A stretch of DNA of 64,000 nucleotides from VRUE01 sp963703335 (GTDB taxonomy: Bacteria; Actinomycetota; Thermoleophilia; Solirubrobacterales; 70-9). The notes under the pieces were generated by a model. That model worked only from the letters and a program-made list of their open reading frames with translations, made no database searches and had not been told where the DNA came from. The stretch is taken from contig OY969812.1 of NCBI GenBank assembly GCA_963703335.1, forward strand, positions 1,612,001-1,676,000, read 5' to 3'. Positions within the stretch are counted from its first letter, which is position 1, and each line of letters opens with the position of its first letter. Position numbers and translations under genes: made by a program. Positions 16,501 through 24,109 of this stretch are shown piece after piece.

Positions 16501-17578
16501 GCTCTTCCTCCCAGCGCGAGTACTCGTCGGTGAAGTAGTGGAGGCGGATCTTCTTGTACTCGGTCGAGGAGTAGAGGGTGGCCCGATCGTCGGGCCCCAT
16601 GCCACAGTCGTCGGCGATCGAGTCGAGGACTGCGTCGCACTCCTCCTTGGAGCGGCCGTGCGCCATCGTGAAGACGCTGTAGGGCCAGTCCTCGTAGGTG
16701 GGGCGCTGGTAGCAGTGCGAGATGCCGCGGAAGGAGGCCATGCGGCTACCGGTCTCCATGATCTCCCCCTCCGGCACCTTCCAGACCCCCATCCCGTTGG
16801 CCGAGAAGCCGGCGCGTCGGTGGAAGAGGATCGCCGCGACGCGGCGCAGAAGCTTGCGGTCGACCATGCCACCGAGGTGCTCGAGCAACTCCTCGGTCGT
16901 CATCCCCACCTCCGCCGCCGCGGCGTCATAGGGACGCTCGACCGCGTCCATCGGGCCCTGTAGGGCGCGGATCACGGCAATGTCGCGATCGTCGTAGGGC
17001 TGCGCGTCGAGCTCGCGCGGCGGCGAGGCGTCGATCGCGGCGGCGAGAGCCTCGGTGCCCTTCTCCATCTCCAGGTTCATATTGATCTTGAACAGGGTCA
17101 GCGTGGGCAGCTGCCGCATCGACTCGGCACCGGTCTCCCTCATCAGTACATCGAGCGTGCCCGCCAAGCCGAGCTCGGAGTCGGGTGGCGTCGCGATCGT
17201 GAACCAGAGGTTGAAGTCGTGGGTGCGCAGGTAATTGTGCGAGACGCCAGGGTGGGAGTTGACGACCTGCGCGGCGCGGTGGGGATGCTCGGCGTCGACC
17301 TTGGCCGCGACCAGCATCGACTCGTAACCGAGGGCGCGGGTGTCGAAGATCGGCGTGATCTCGCGGATGATCCGCTCGTCGAGCAGGCGCCGGGTGCGGG
17401 TCAGCACGTCGTCGAGGTCCAGCTCGGCCTCGGAGGCGACTAGGGCGAAGGGCTCGGGGTCCAACGGGAAGCTCGACTGCAGCAGGTTCATCAGCCGCTT
17501 GTCGGTCTCGTCGAGCGGGATCGCGGCGCCGTCCTTGCGCGAGCGAGCCTTCGACTGGGGAACCTTTACCGAAGCCAT
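16493..17578 (-). CDS. Fused siroheme decarboxylase-like protein (AhbA-AhbB type, Lrp/AsnC fold)
   Basis: This 361-aa protein contains two tandem Lrp/AsnC-like units. The first (about residues 20-185) has a winged-helix start (LDETDKRLMNLLQSSFPLDPEPF) and the AhbA/NirD-like signature GVSHNYLRTHDFNLWFTIA. The second (about 195-355) has GISHCYQRPTYEDWPYSVFTMAHGRS and AGFSANGMGVWKVP, typical of the partner AhbB/NirL-like unit. AhbA and AhbB decarboxylate siroheme in the siroheme-dependent heme pathway, and NirD/L/G/H do so in heme d1 synthesis. The His in SHNY/SHCY is the reported catalytic region. It sits between hemB and hemL with overlapping ends, which supports a tetrapyrrole role over a plain transcription factor. 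Confidence 0.85.
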   Translation of the reverse strand: MASVKVPQSKARSRKDGAAIPLDETDKRLMNLLQSSFPLDPEPFALVASEAELDLDDVLTRTRRLLDERIIREITPIFDTRALGYESMLVAAKVDAEHPHRAAQVVNSHPGVSHNYLRTHDFNLWFTIATPPDSELGLAGTLDVLMRETGAESMRQLPTLTLFKINMNLEMEKGTEALAAAIDASPPRELDAQPYDDRDIAVIRALQGPMDAVERPYDAAAAEVGMTTEELLEHLGGMVDRKLLRRVAAILFHRRAGFSANGMGVWKVPEGEIMETGSRMASFRGISHCYQRPTYEDWPYSVFTMAHGRSKEECDAVLDSIADDCGMGPDDRATLYSSTEYKKIRLHYFTDEYSRWEEEHS

Positions 17579-18537
17579 CCGGCCGCCTCCTTGGCGTAGT
17601 AGGTGACGATCGCGTCGGCGCCGGCGCGACGGATCGAGGTCAGCGTCTCGAGCACGGCGGCACGCTCGTCGATCCAGCCCTGCTCGGCGGCGGCCTTCAG
17701 CATCGAGTACTCGCCGGAGACGTGGTAGGCAGCGAGCGGGGCGCCAGTGGCGTCCTTGACCCGTCGGACCACATCGAGGTAGGCAGTGGCGGGCTTGACC
17801 ATCAGCATGTCGGCGCCCTCCTCGAGGTCCAGTTCGGCCTCGCGCACCGCTTCGGCGGCGTTGGCGGGATCCATCTGGTAGCCGCGCCGGTCGCCAAATT
17901 CGGGGGTCGAGTCGGCCGCATCGCGGAAGGGACCGTAGAAGGCGGAGGCGTACTTCGCGCTGTAGGCGACGATCGGCACGCCGGCGTGGCCCTCCTCATC
18001 GAGCTGGTGGCGGATCGTGCCGACGCGCCCGTCCATCATGTCGCTGGGGGCGACCGCGTCGGCGCCGGCCTCGGCGTGGGAGATCGCCACTTTCGCCAGC
18101 AGCTCGACCGTGATGTCGTTGTCGACCTCGCCGTCGCGGAGGAAGCCGCAATGGCCGTGCGAGGTGTACTCGCAGAGGCAGACGTCGGTGATCACGGTCA
18201 GGTCGGGGTGGGCCTCCTTCAGCGCCCGCACCGCCATCTGCACGACGCCCTCGTCGTCGTAGGCGCCCGAGCCCGACTCGTCCTTGGCGGCGGGGACGCC
18301 GAAGAGGAGGACGGCGCCGATGCCGGCTGTGGCGATCTCGGTGGCCTCGGCGACTAGCTCTGAGATTGAGAAGCGCTCGATGCCGGGCATCGAGTCGATC
18401 TCCTCGCGGACGTTCTCGCCGGAGACGACGAAGAGGGGTTGGATCAGGTGCGAGGCCGACAGGTTGGTCTCTCTGATCAAGCCACGCAGGGACTCCGTGC
18501 GGCGGAGGCGGCGCATGCGTGTGGAAGGAAACGGCAT
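17566..18537 (-). CDS. hemB: Delta-aminolevulinic acid dehydratase (porphobilinogen synthase)
   Basis: This 323-aa protein condenses two 5-aminolevulinate molecules into porphobilinogen. Motifs in order: a Cys-rich metal site DVCLCEYTSHGHCG (three Cys, the zinc-dependent type), APSDMMDGR, and the two active-site lysine segments (AYSAKYASAFYGPFRDAA and DMLMVKPATAYLDVV). It also has the C-terminal AYHVSGEYSMLKAA. It is the first gene of the long heme-respiration operon and overlaps the next gene by 13 nt. The start is ATG at 18537, facing a large inverted repeat. Confidence 0.97.
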   Translation of the reverse strand: MPFPSTRMRRLRRTESLRGLIRETNLSASHLIQPLFVVSGENVREEIDSMPGIERFSISELVAEATEIATAGIGAVLLFGVPAAKDESGSGAYDDEGVVQMAVRALKEAHPDLTVITDVCLCEYTSHGHCGFLRDGEVDNDITVELLAKVAISHAEAGADAVAPSDMMDGRVGTIRHQLDEEGHAGVPIVAYSAKYASAFYGPFRDAADSTPEFGDRRGYQMDPANAAEAVREAELDLEEGADMLMVKPATAYLDVVRRVKDATGAPLAAYHVSGEYSMLKAAAEQGWIDERAAVLETLTSIRRAGADAIVTYYAKEAAGWLR

Positions 18538-18567
18538 TCAGAGCGAGTTTAAGGGAGGTGGCTGGGA

Positions 18568-18646
18568 GGAGGGACGGGGAGACCCTTGCCCGGACGCACG
18601 GCTGCGCCGTGCTTGAGTGTCCGGGCAAGGGTCTCCCCGTCCCTCC
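18568..18646. repeat. Large perfect inverted repeat between divergent hemB and ABC genes
   Basis: Two 28-base arms (18568-18595 and 18619-18646) are perfectly complementary, and the 23-base loop holds a second 7-bp hairpin (GCACGGC/GCCGTGC, 18596-18612). It lies between two divergent start codons, so it is not a gene-end terminator, and no T-run follows. It could be a mobile palindromic element, a protein-binding cruciform, or a transcribed leader hairpin. Its core does not match families A or B in this window. Confidence 0.9.
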
Positions 18647-18725
18647 CCCACAAGCTCTAGATACATCGGGTGCTCAAGCGGTGGCTAACAAAACCGATTT
18701 CATCCGATGGGTAGCTTTCGGCGGC

Positions 18726-19466
18726 ATGGAGGCAGGGAGTGGGACTGGCGAGGCGGTGCTGGAGGCGCGCGGACTGGTCAAGCGGTTCGGAGAGCGAGAA
18801 GCGCTGCGGAGCGTGAGCTTCGAGGCCCGTGCCGGGGAGCTTGTGGCGGTCATTGGGCCCAACGGCGCGGGTAAGACGACGCTGCTTTCGATTCTGGCGG
18901 GGATCTCCAGGGCCGATGAGGGTGAGGTTCATGTTCCCGAAGGAGGGGTTGGGTGGGTGCCTCAGCAGGCGGGGCTCTATCGGCGGCTGACAGTCGAGGA
19001 GAACCTGCTCTTGTTTGCTCGGTTGGAGAAGCACGGCGATCCGCATCGCTCGGCTGAGGAAATGCTCGAGTTGACCGGGCTCGGGGAGCGGCGGGGGGAA
19101 ATCGTGGCTCGGTTGTCGGGGGGGAACCAGCAGCGGATCAATATTGCGATCGGGTTGCTGGCGCGGCCGTCGGTGTTGTTGTTGGACGAGCCGAGCGTGG
19201 GGCTCGATCCGCGGCAGCGGGCGCGATTGTGGGAGTTCGTCTCGGCGCTGGCTGCGGATCGGGGGACGACGGTGATCTTCTCCACCCACGACATCCAGGA
19301 GGCCGAGCGGTATGGGCGGCGGCTGCTCGTGCTGGCCGATGGCGAGGCGCTCTTTGACGGCTCTGCCGACGGCTTGCGCGAAGCGGTGCGGCGCGAGGCT
19401 CCCGAGGCCGCTGATCAGGACTTTGAGACCGCCTTTGTCGCCTTCCTCCACCACAGGGGGCACTGA
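18726..19466 (+). CDS. ABC transporter ATP-binding protein
   Basis: This protein (246 aa from the ATG at 18726) has all ABC ATPase motifs. These are Walker A GPNGAGKT (about residues 43-50), Q-loop VPQQAGLYRRLTVEENL, signature LSGGNQQR, Walker B VLLLDEPSVGLDP and the H-loop STHD. The frame is open to 18519, but the extra part crosses the large inverted repeat and is not protein-like. It overlaps the permease by one base (TGATG), so the two form an exporter. The partner is an ABC-2-type permease, suggesting export of a drug, lipid or polymer; the substrate is unknown. Confidence 0.93.
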   Translation: MEAGSGTGEAVLEARGLVKRFGEREALRSVSFEARAGELVAVIGPNGAGKTTLLSILAGISRADEGEVHVPEGGVGWVPQQAGLYRRLTVEENLLLFARLEKHGDPHRSAEEMLELTGLGERRGEIVARLSGGNQQRINIAIGLLARPSVLLLDEPSVGLDPRQRARLWEFVSALAADRGTTVIFSTHDIQEAERYGRRLLVLADGEALFDGSADGLREAVRREAPEAADQDFETAFVAFLHHRGH

Positions 19467-20818
19467 TGGGCTGGCTCTTGCTCAAGGATCTGCAGATCCT
19501 GCGGCGATCGCCGCTACAGGCTGTGCTGCTGGTCGCCTACCCAGTGTTGATCGCCGTTCTCGTTGGCTTCGCGATCTCGAGCTCGCCGGACAAGCCGCGT
19601 GTTGCTTTCCTCAACGAAGTTCCCGCCGACGCTCGGGTCAGCGTTGGCACGCGCGAGCTGCCCCGGATCGGCGTCGGCGACCGAATCTGTGCCCGGGTCG
19701 AGTGTGTCCACGTCAAGAGCCGCGACGAAGCGGTCGATGAGGTCAGTTCCGGCGACGTGCTGGCGGCGCTGATCCTGCCCGCCGACTTGGTCGATCAGCT
19801 CAATTCGCTCTCGACGCCGAATCCCGGCACGCCCGAAGTCGAGGTGATCGTCAACGAAGAGGACCCGGTCAAGGCTCGCCTCGTCAACGACCGGATCAAC
19901 TCGCTGCTGACCCAAGCCAATCTCGTGATTGCCCGGCGGATAGCCGGCGAAGGGGGCAAATTCCTCGGCCTCGTCCTCAACGGCGGGCAGTTCAGCGTGA
20001 TCGGGCAGACGATCCAGATCCTCGGCCTGCGCAACAGCGCCCGCATTCTCGAAGCGGTGCGGCCGGTGCTTCCGCCAGGACCGATGCGCACCTCGGTTGA
20101 CCAGGTGATCCAGTTCACAACCCTGGCGAGGAGCAACCTCGACAGCGCGGCTCCACTGCTTGCCCGTCTGGCTCAACCAATTGCCGTCGACAAGCAGGTC
20201 GTCGACGCCTCCGCCCCGCCGCTCGAAGTCTTTGCGATCGCCGTCGCCGCGACCTTCACGCTTGCCTTCGTCACGGTGCTGCTCGTCGCCGGCTCGCTGG
20301 CGCTGGAGCGCGAGGAGAACGCCTTTCCGCGCTTGACCCGGGGATTGGTTTCACGTTCGGCGCTGCTCGCTGAGAAGGTCGGGCTGGGAATCGTCGTCGG
20401 CCTGGCGGTAACCCTGCTGTTGCTCGCCGGTCTGGCCCTCTTCGTCCCCCTGCATTGGAGCCGCTTTGGGCTCTGGCTATTGGCGATCGTCGCAGGGGGG
20501 GCCGCCCTCGGCACTGCCGGCGCGGCGCTCGGAGCGGCGGCCCGCGAGGTGCGTGCCGTCTCGCTGCTCGCCTTCATGGTCACCCTGCCGGTCGCCTTCC
20601 TCTCCTTGATCCCCAGCGGCACGGTCGGGCCGGAGCTGGGCGACGCGATCACTTTGATCACGTCGCTCTTCCCTTTCAAGCCGACGCTGCAGGCGATCTC
20701 CGGCGCCCTTGATCCCGCTGGGCCCAGCATCGGCTCGGCGCTGGCACACCTGGCGGTCCTGATCGCCGCCTACGGCCTGCTCGCCCGCCTCGCTCTACGC
20801 CGCTTCTCCTCTGTCTGA
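19466..20818 (+). CDS. ABC-2-type transporter permease
   Basis: This 450-aa membrane protein has one N-terminal helix (about residues 14-33) and a large extracytoplasmic domain (about 35-245). A cluster of about five to six helices follows at 250-445, including FAIAVAATFTLAFVTVLLVAG and ALGTAGAALGAAAREVRAVSLLAFMV. This is the layout of ABC-2/DrrB- or YhgE-like permeases. It is translationally coupled to the ATPase gene. Its 3' end overlaps the convergent gene at 20795 by 24 bp. Confidence 0.9.
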   Translation: MGWLLLKDLQILRRSPLQAVLLVAYPVLIAVLVGFAISSSPDKPRVAFLNEVPADARVSVGTRELPRIGVGDRICARVECVHVKSRDEAVDEVSSGDVLAALILPADLVDQLNSLSTPNPGTPEVEVIVNEEDPVKARLVNDRINSLLTQANLVIARRIAGEGGKFLGLVLNGGQFSVIGQTIQILGLRNSARILEAVRPVLPPGPMRTSVDQVIQFTTLARSNLDSAAPLLARLAQPIAVDKQVVDASAPPLEVFAIAVAATFTLAFVTVLLVAGSLALEREENAFPRLTRGLVSRSALLAEKVGLGIVVGLAVTLLLLAGLALFVPLHWSRFGLWLLAIVAGGAALGTAGAALGAAAREVRAVSLLAFMVTLPVAFLSLIPSGTVGPELGDAITLITSLFPFKPTLQAISGALDPAGPSIGSALAHLAVLIAAYGLLARLALRRFSSV

Positions 20819-21508
20819 ATTCAGCAGAGGGCGGCGGGGGAGCTGGGCGGAGCGGGACTGGGAGAGGCCGGGATCGGTGACGTTGGCGAGGACGAAGGAC
20901 TCGACATCGTCGTCCGGGCAGAGCGTCAACCGGACGTGTTCGATCGCTTCAGGCTCGCTCAGCGCCGCGAAGGCCCGGCCGCTTGCCTGCACCGCCGAGA
21001 GCGCCACCTCGGAGCCGTCGATGAGTAGGCAACCGTGGCGACTCAGATACGCGGAGGGATCGACGGCCGTCTCGCCGTCATCGAGGCGGCAAACCGCCCC
21101 CTCGATCGCCGCCGCCTCGTAGTTTGGCTCGGTCGCGGAGACAAGGCCGACCTGGGCGCTCGTCATGTAGACGACGTGGACCCGCGCCTTCGTGCCGAGG
21201 CTTCGCTGCAGGGTTGCGGGGATCGCCCCGTACGGTGAGATGTGGGCCGAGTAGACGACGTCGAAGTCATCGAGCCAGGCAGGAACCACGAGCACCGGTT
21301 GATCGCTGAGCGCCAACTTTCGAGCGAGAACTTCGGGCGATGCGTTCGAGCCGTAGGCCAGCATCGCCGTCCGCTCGTCACGCTCGATTTCCACCTCGTC
21401 GGGATCCAGCGTGCGGTGGCCGAGCTGGGCGAAGGAGCGCCAGGGGGCCGTGTACGGGTAGCCCATGGCGCGCTGGACCACGTCGCTTCTCTCGTTCACC
21501 CTCCACAC
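20795..21508 (-). CDS. Gamma-glutamylcyclotransferase-like protein
   Basis: This 237-aa soluble protein carries the substrate-binding motif of the GGCT fold, AYGSNASPEVLARK (about residues 52-65); YGSN is the family's glutamyl-binding loop. The rest fits a small beta-barrel with VVPAWLDDFDVVYSAHISPYGAIPATL. I cannot place the family's catalytic Glu with certainty. The physiological role is unclear because such folds also act in antibiotic and polyamine pathways. Starts at GTG 21508, GTG 21499 and ATG 21466 (MGYPYTAP) are possible. It ends by overlapping the convergent permease. Confidence 0.7.
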   Translation of the reverse strand: MWRVNERSDVVQRAMGYPYTAPWRSFAQLGHRTLDPDEVEIERDERTAMLAYGSNASPEVLARKLALSDQPVLVVPAWLDDFDVVYSAHISPYGAIPATLQRSLGTKARVHVVYMTSAQVGLVSATEPNYEAAAIEGAVCRLDDGETAVDPSAYLSRHGCLLIDGSEVALSAVQASGRAFAALSEPEAIEHVRLTLCPDDDVESFVLANVTDPGLSQSRSAQLPRRPLLNSDRGEAA

Positions 21509-21542
21509 CCTTTCGCAATTCCGCAGCTAGGGTCACGTGACC

Positions 21543-22316
21543 ATGAAGGTCCTCTTCATCGGCGATGTCGTCGGCGGGCCGGGCCGTCGCGGTCTCGCCG
21601 CGGCGATGCCGGGACTGCGCGAGCGCTTCGCCCCCGAGATGGTCGTCGTCAACGGCGAGAACTCCGCCGGCGGAATGGGAATCACCGAGAAGACCTCGAA
21701 AGCGATCCTCGAGGCCGGCGCCGACGTGATCACCACCGGCAACCACGTCTATCGCCACCGCGAGGTCTACGGCTACCTCAACCGCACCGACCGCGTGGTT
21801 CGGCCCGCGAACTATCCCTATGCCAATCCCGGGCGCGGCTACACAGTGGTCGAGATCGGCGACCGCAGGGCCGGGGTGATCAACCTAAGTGGCGCGATCG
21901 GCCTGCGCGTCGCCCGCTCTCCTTTCCACGAGGTCGACAACATCCTCGAGAAAATCGACTGCGACTTCGTGATCGTCGACTTCCACGCCGAGGTGACGAG
22001 CGAGAAGGTGGCGATGGGCTGGCACCTCGACGGTCGCGTGGCTGGGGTGCTCGGCACCCACACGCACGTCCCGACCGCGGACGCCAGGGTGCTGCCGCAG
22101 GGCACCGCCTTCATCTCCGACGTGGGAATGACGGGGTCGCGGACCAGCGTGCTCGGGGTGAAACCGGAGCTGATCTTGGAGTCGATGATTACTCAGATGC
22201 CGGTTAAGTTTGAGACGGCCGATGAGGACGTTTGGGTGATGGGGGCGGTGGTCGACGTGAACGACCAAGGGTTGGCTGACTCGATTGAGTCGGTGATGGT
22301 TCCGGCGCCCTCCTAG
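21543..22316 (+). CDS. YmdB-family metallophosphoesterase (2',3'-cyclic nucleotide phosphodiesterase)
   Basis: This 257-aa protein has the complete metal-binding set of the YmdB family: GDVVGGPGRRGL at the start, NGENSAGGMGIT, TGNHVYRHREV, DFHAEVTSEKVA and GTHTHVPTADARVLP. In Bacillus, YmdB hydrolyses 2',3'-cyclic nucleotides and affects biofilm and sporulation gene expression, and it usually sits next to rny. Here it stands alone, divergent from the GGCT-like gene. A GTG six bases before the ATG could also start the protein. Confidence 0.92.
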   Translation: MKVLFIGDVVGGPGRRGLAAAMPGLRERFAPEMVVVNGENSAGGMGITEKTSKAILEAGADVITTGNHVYRHREVYGYLNRTDRVVRPANYPYANPGRGYTVVEIGDRRAGVINLSGAIGLRVARSPFHEVDNILEKIDCDFVIVDFHAEVTSEKVAMGWHLDGRVAGVLGTHTHVPTADARVLPQGTAFISDVGMTGSRTSVLGVKPELILESMITQMPVKFETADEDVWVMGAVVDVNDQGLADSIESVMVPAPS

Positions 22317-22332
22317 TAGGACGTAACCGGGT

Positions 22333-22445
22333 AGAGCATCCGGTACCCCTCCTCACTCAACATTTTCGGCCTTTAAGTTGATCTTCTCTCGCTGAGTGGT
22401 CTGTGCCGAAAAGTACAAGCCGTTCGGAGGGGTACCGGATGCTCT
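22333..22445. repeat. Palindromic element, family B copy 1 (overlaps glycosyltransferase 3' end)
   Basis: Perfect 20-base outer arms (22333-22352 and 22426-22445) enclose an inner stem ATTTTCGGC / GCCGAAAAGT and a variable loop. The arms contain CCGGTACCCCT / AGGGGTACCGG, whereas the other two copies have CCGGTAGGGGT / ACCCCTACCGG. The G/C block is flipped on both arms, so pairing is kept. The stop codon and about the last 30 codons of the minus-strand glycosyltransferase gene lie inside the element. Confidence 0.88.
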
Positions 22446-24038
22446 TTCCAAGGACACCATGGCTACTAGGAGTAGGGGGTAGAACCAGACTATGTAGAGG
22501 TAGAACCAGTGGTGCATGGTTAGCTGGACGCCGATCAATAGCGCCGCCGCCAACGCAGCTACTTGGAAGAGCTGCTTTTCCTTGGGGCGGAATGCAAAGA
22601 GCACGGCCATCGCGGCGACTGCAGCCAGAATCGCGATACGTGCGGGCTCTAGCCAAGCTACCTGTCCCCAGATGCTGAATGGTGAATCCCTCCCCGCCTG
22701 GTAAGCAATCGTTCGGTCGTAAAAGGTGTGTAGGCCGGGGTCGATCGCAGGCCATGCCAGCAGGGCGACCGTAGTTAGCACGAAGGCAATCGCGAACGTG
22801 GCTCCCGCGGGTGGCGTCGCAGGGGGGACCGCCCCCGAGGACGCTTTAGCGACCGCAGGGGGTGGTGGGTCCCCTGCGGTGACAGGACCCGCGGGCCTGT
22901 ACGTAGCGAGCATTGGGACCAACACAGCGGGTGCGAACTTCGCAAGTGTGGCCAAGGCCGCCATTGCTCCTCTTGCGACTGGTCGGGCCACGACCAACAG
23001 GGTTGCCACCAGCAGCATCGCCACCAGGGTGTCGTTGGAGTTGGAAAGCAGGGCGAAGGCGGTGTACGGGTAGGCCGCCCAGCCGAAGGCGAGGGTGGCG
23101 GCGAGCTTGTTGCCCGCAGGGCCCGGGCGGATTCGGCGGCCGAGCAGGATCAGCAGGGCGAAGGTCGCCAGGTCGAAGAAGACGGCGGCGGCGTGAGCAG
23201 CTGGAAGGTCATTCCAGCTGCCGGACCAGGGCCAGATCCGCTCGAAGGGAACGTAAGCGAGGTAGTTGACGGGGCCGTAGGTGTCTCCCTGGGAGACGTC
23301 TTCGGGGAAGTTGTCGTAGATCGGTTCGCCGTGGACGATCCGACTGGCCCCCACCTCGCTGGCGTAGCCGACGTCGATGACGCCCGAATCGGTCATGTTG
23401 AGTCCGACCCGAAAGCCGAGCAGGAAGAGGGCGGCGATCAGCAGCCACGCCGCGGGCCAGGTCGGTCGGATCCCCTCTCCCCCGCCCCGCAGCCCGATCC
23501 ACAGCGCCCGCCCAAAAAGGTAGGCCAGCGGGATGTACTGGAGCGGCACCGAGACACCGATCTCCCCCCGGTTGAAGAAAACGTGCGAGACGCCAAAGGA
23601 GAGCAGGACGAGGAGGTCAAGGTTTGCCACCCGGCGCAGTCGGCGCCAGTCAAGTAGCCCGAGCAAAAAGATCGCGCAGATGGGCAGGAAGACGTAGGGC
23701 GCGTTGAGCTTGTGGCCAAACGCTCCGGAGTAGCCACGCGCCATCTTCCAGGCGACTTGGTAGCCGGTCCAGGACTCCCGCACCAGCCCGGTCGTGGGAT
23801 CGACGATGACCAGCGCGACCTCCTTGTCGTCGGCGAAGTAACCGACCTCCCAGTTACCGTCGACCTTGTTGGCGACGTGGGTGAGCCCCCCGTTCTCGCG
23901 CCGCTGCTCTTGAACCTTCGAATCTTGATCGGCGCTTCGAACTGCCTCAGAAGCCCCCAACTGAGCGTTCGCCGTGGCGGGCTGCAACCACCCGATCGCA
24001 AGAATGAGGCAGAGGGCGGCTACTCCGGCGGGTGGCAT
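22353..24038 (-). CDS. Polytopic membrane glycosyltransferase (GT-C-like), with palindromic elements in its frame
   Basis: This 561-aa protein has a signal-peptide-like start (MPPAGVAALCLILAIGWLQPATANAQ), an extracytoplasmic segment (about 27-100) and about nine to ten transmembrane helices. This matches polyprenyl-phosphate-dependent mannosyltransferase-like GT-C enzymes, which glycosylate on the outer face. ASRIVHGEPIYDNFPEDVSQGDTYGPVNYLAYVPFE resembles the conserved loop of this group. Three palindromic elements contribute sequence: one at the start codon, one encoding the Pro/Ala-rich loop AGPVTAGDPPPPAVAKASSG, and one encoding the last 30 residues. No Shine-Dalgarno is seen before the ATG at 24036-24038, so the start is uncertain. 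Confidence 0.75.
   Translation of the reverse strand: MPPAGVAALCLILAIGWLQPATANAQLGASEAVRSADQDSKVQEQRRENGGLTHVANKVDGNWEVGYFADDKEVALVIVDPTTGLVRESWTGYQVAWKMARGYSGAFGHKLNAPYVFLPICAIFLLGLLDWRRLRRVANLDLLVLLSFGVSHVFFNRGEIGVSVPLQYIPLAYLFGRALWIGLRGGGEGIRPTWPAAWLLIAALFLLGFRVGLNMTDSGVIDVGYASEVGASRIVHGEPIYDNFPEDVSQGDTYGPVNYLAYVPFERIWPWSGSWNDLPAAHAAAVFFDLATFALLILLGRRIRPGPAGNKLAATLAFGWAAYPYTAFALLSNSNDTLVAMLLVATLLVVARPVARGAMAALATLAKFAPAVLVPMLATYRPAGPVTAGDPPPPAVAKASSGAVPPATPPAGATFAIAFVLTTVALLAWPAIDPGLHTFYDRTIAYQAGRDSPFSIWGQVAWLEPARIAILAAVAAMAVLFAFRPKEKQLFQVAALAAALLIGVQLTMHHWFYLYIVWFYPLLLVAMVSLERASGTPPNGLYFSAQTTQREKINLKAENVE
22804..22895. repeat. Palindromic element, family A copy 3 (inside coding sequence)
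   Basis: The outer arms CCCGCGGGT (22804-22812) and ACCCGCGGG (22887-22895) flank the unpaired GGCGTC / GGTGACAGG side loops. An inner stem GCAGGGG.. (22819-22830) pairs with ..CCCCTGC (22867-22877). The core holds GAGGACG and CCGCAGG, shared with the other A copies. The glycosyltransferase frame reads straight through, adding about 30 residues rich in Pro, Ala and Gly between two membrane helices. Confidence 0.87.
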
Positions 24039-24105
24039 GGGGCAGGGGGGTCGAGGACGTACACCTCGCCCGCAGGCCCCCCTGCCCCGTGACAGGACCC
24101 GCCGG
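24025..24105. repeat. Palindromic element, family A copy 1 (at glycosyltransferase start)
   Basis: The outer arms are CCGGCGGGT (24025-24033) and ACCCGCCGG (24097-24105). The inner arms are GGGGCAGGGGGG (24039-24050) and CCCCCCTGCCCC (24077-24088). The core TCGAGGACGTACACCTCG forms a small hairpin followed by CCCGCAGG. It fills the gap between the stop of the phosphatase gene (24110) and the start of the glycosyltransferase gene, whose ATG is inside the left arm (GGCAT). Confidence 0.9.
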
Positions 24106-24109
24106 CAAG

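Noticed and set aside
18519..18725. N-terminal extension of the ABC ATPase
   Set aside because: The extra 69 codons cross the large inverted repeat and show no homology-like sequence; the ATG at 18726 fits the family.
21531..21540. GGTCACGTGACC as a second parS site
   Set aside because: It is palindromic around CACGTG but lacks the GTT/AAC flanks of parS; it may simply be chance next to the ymdB start.
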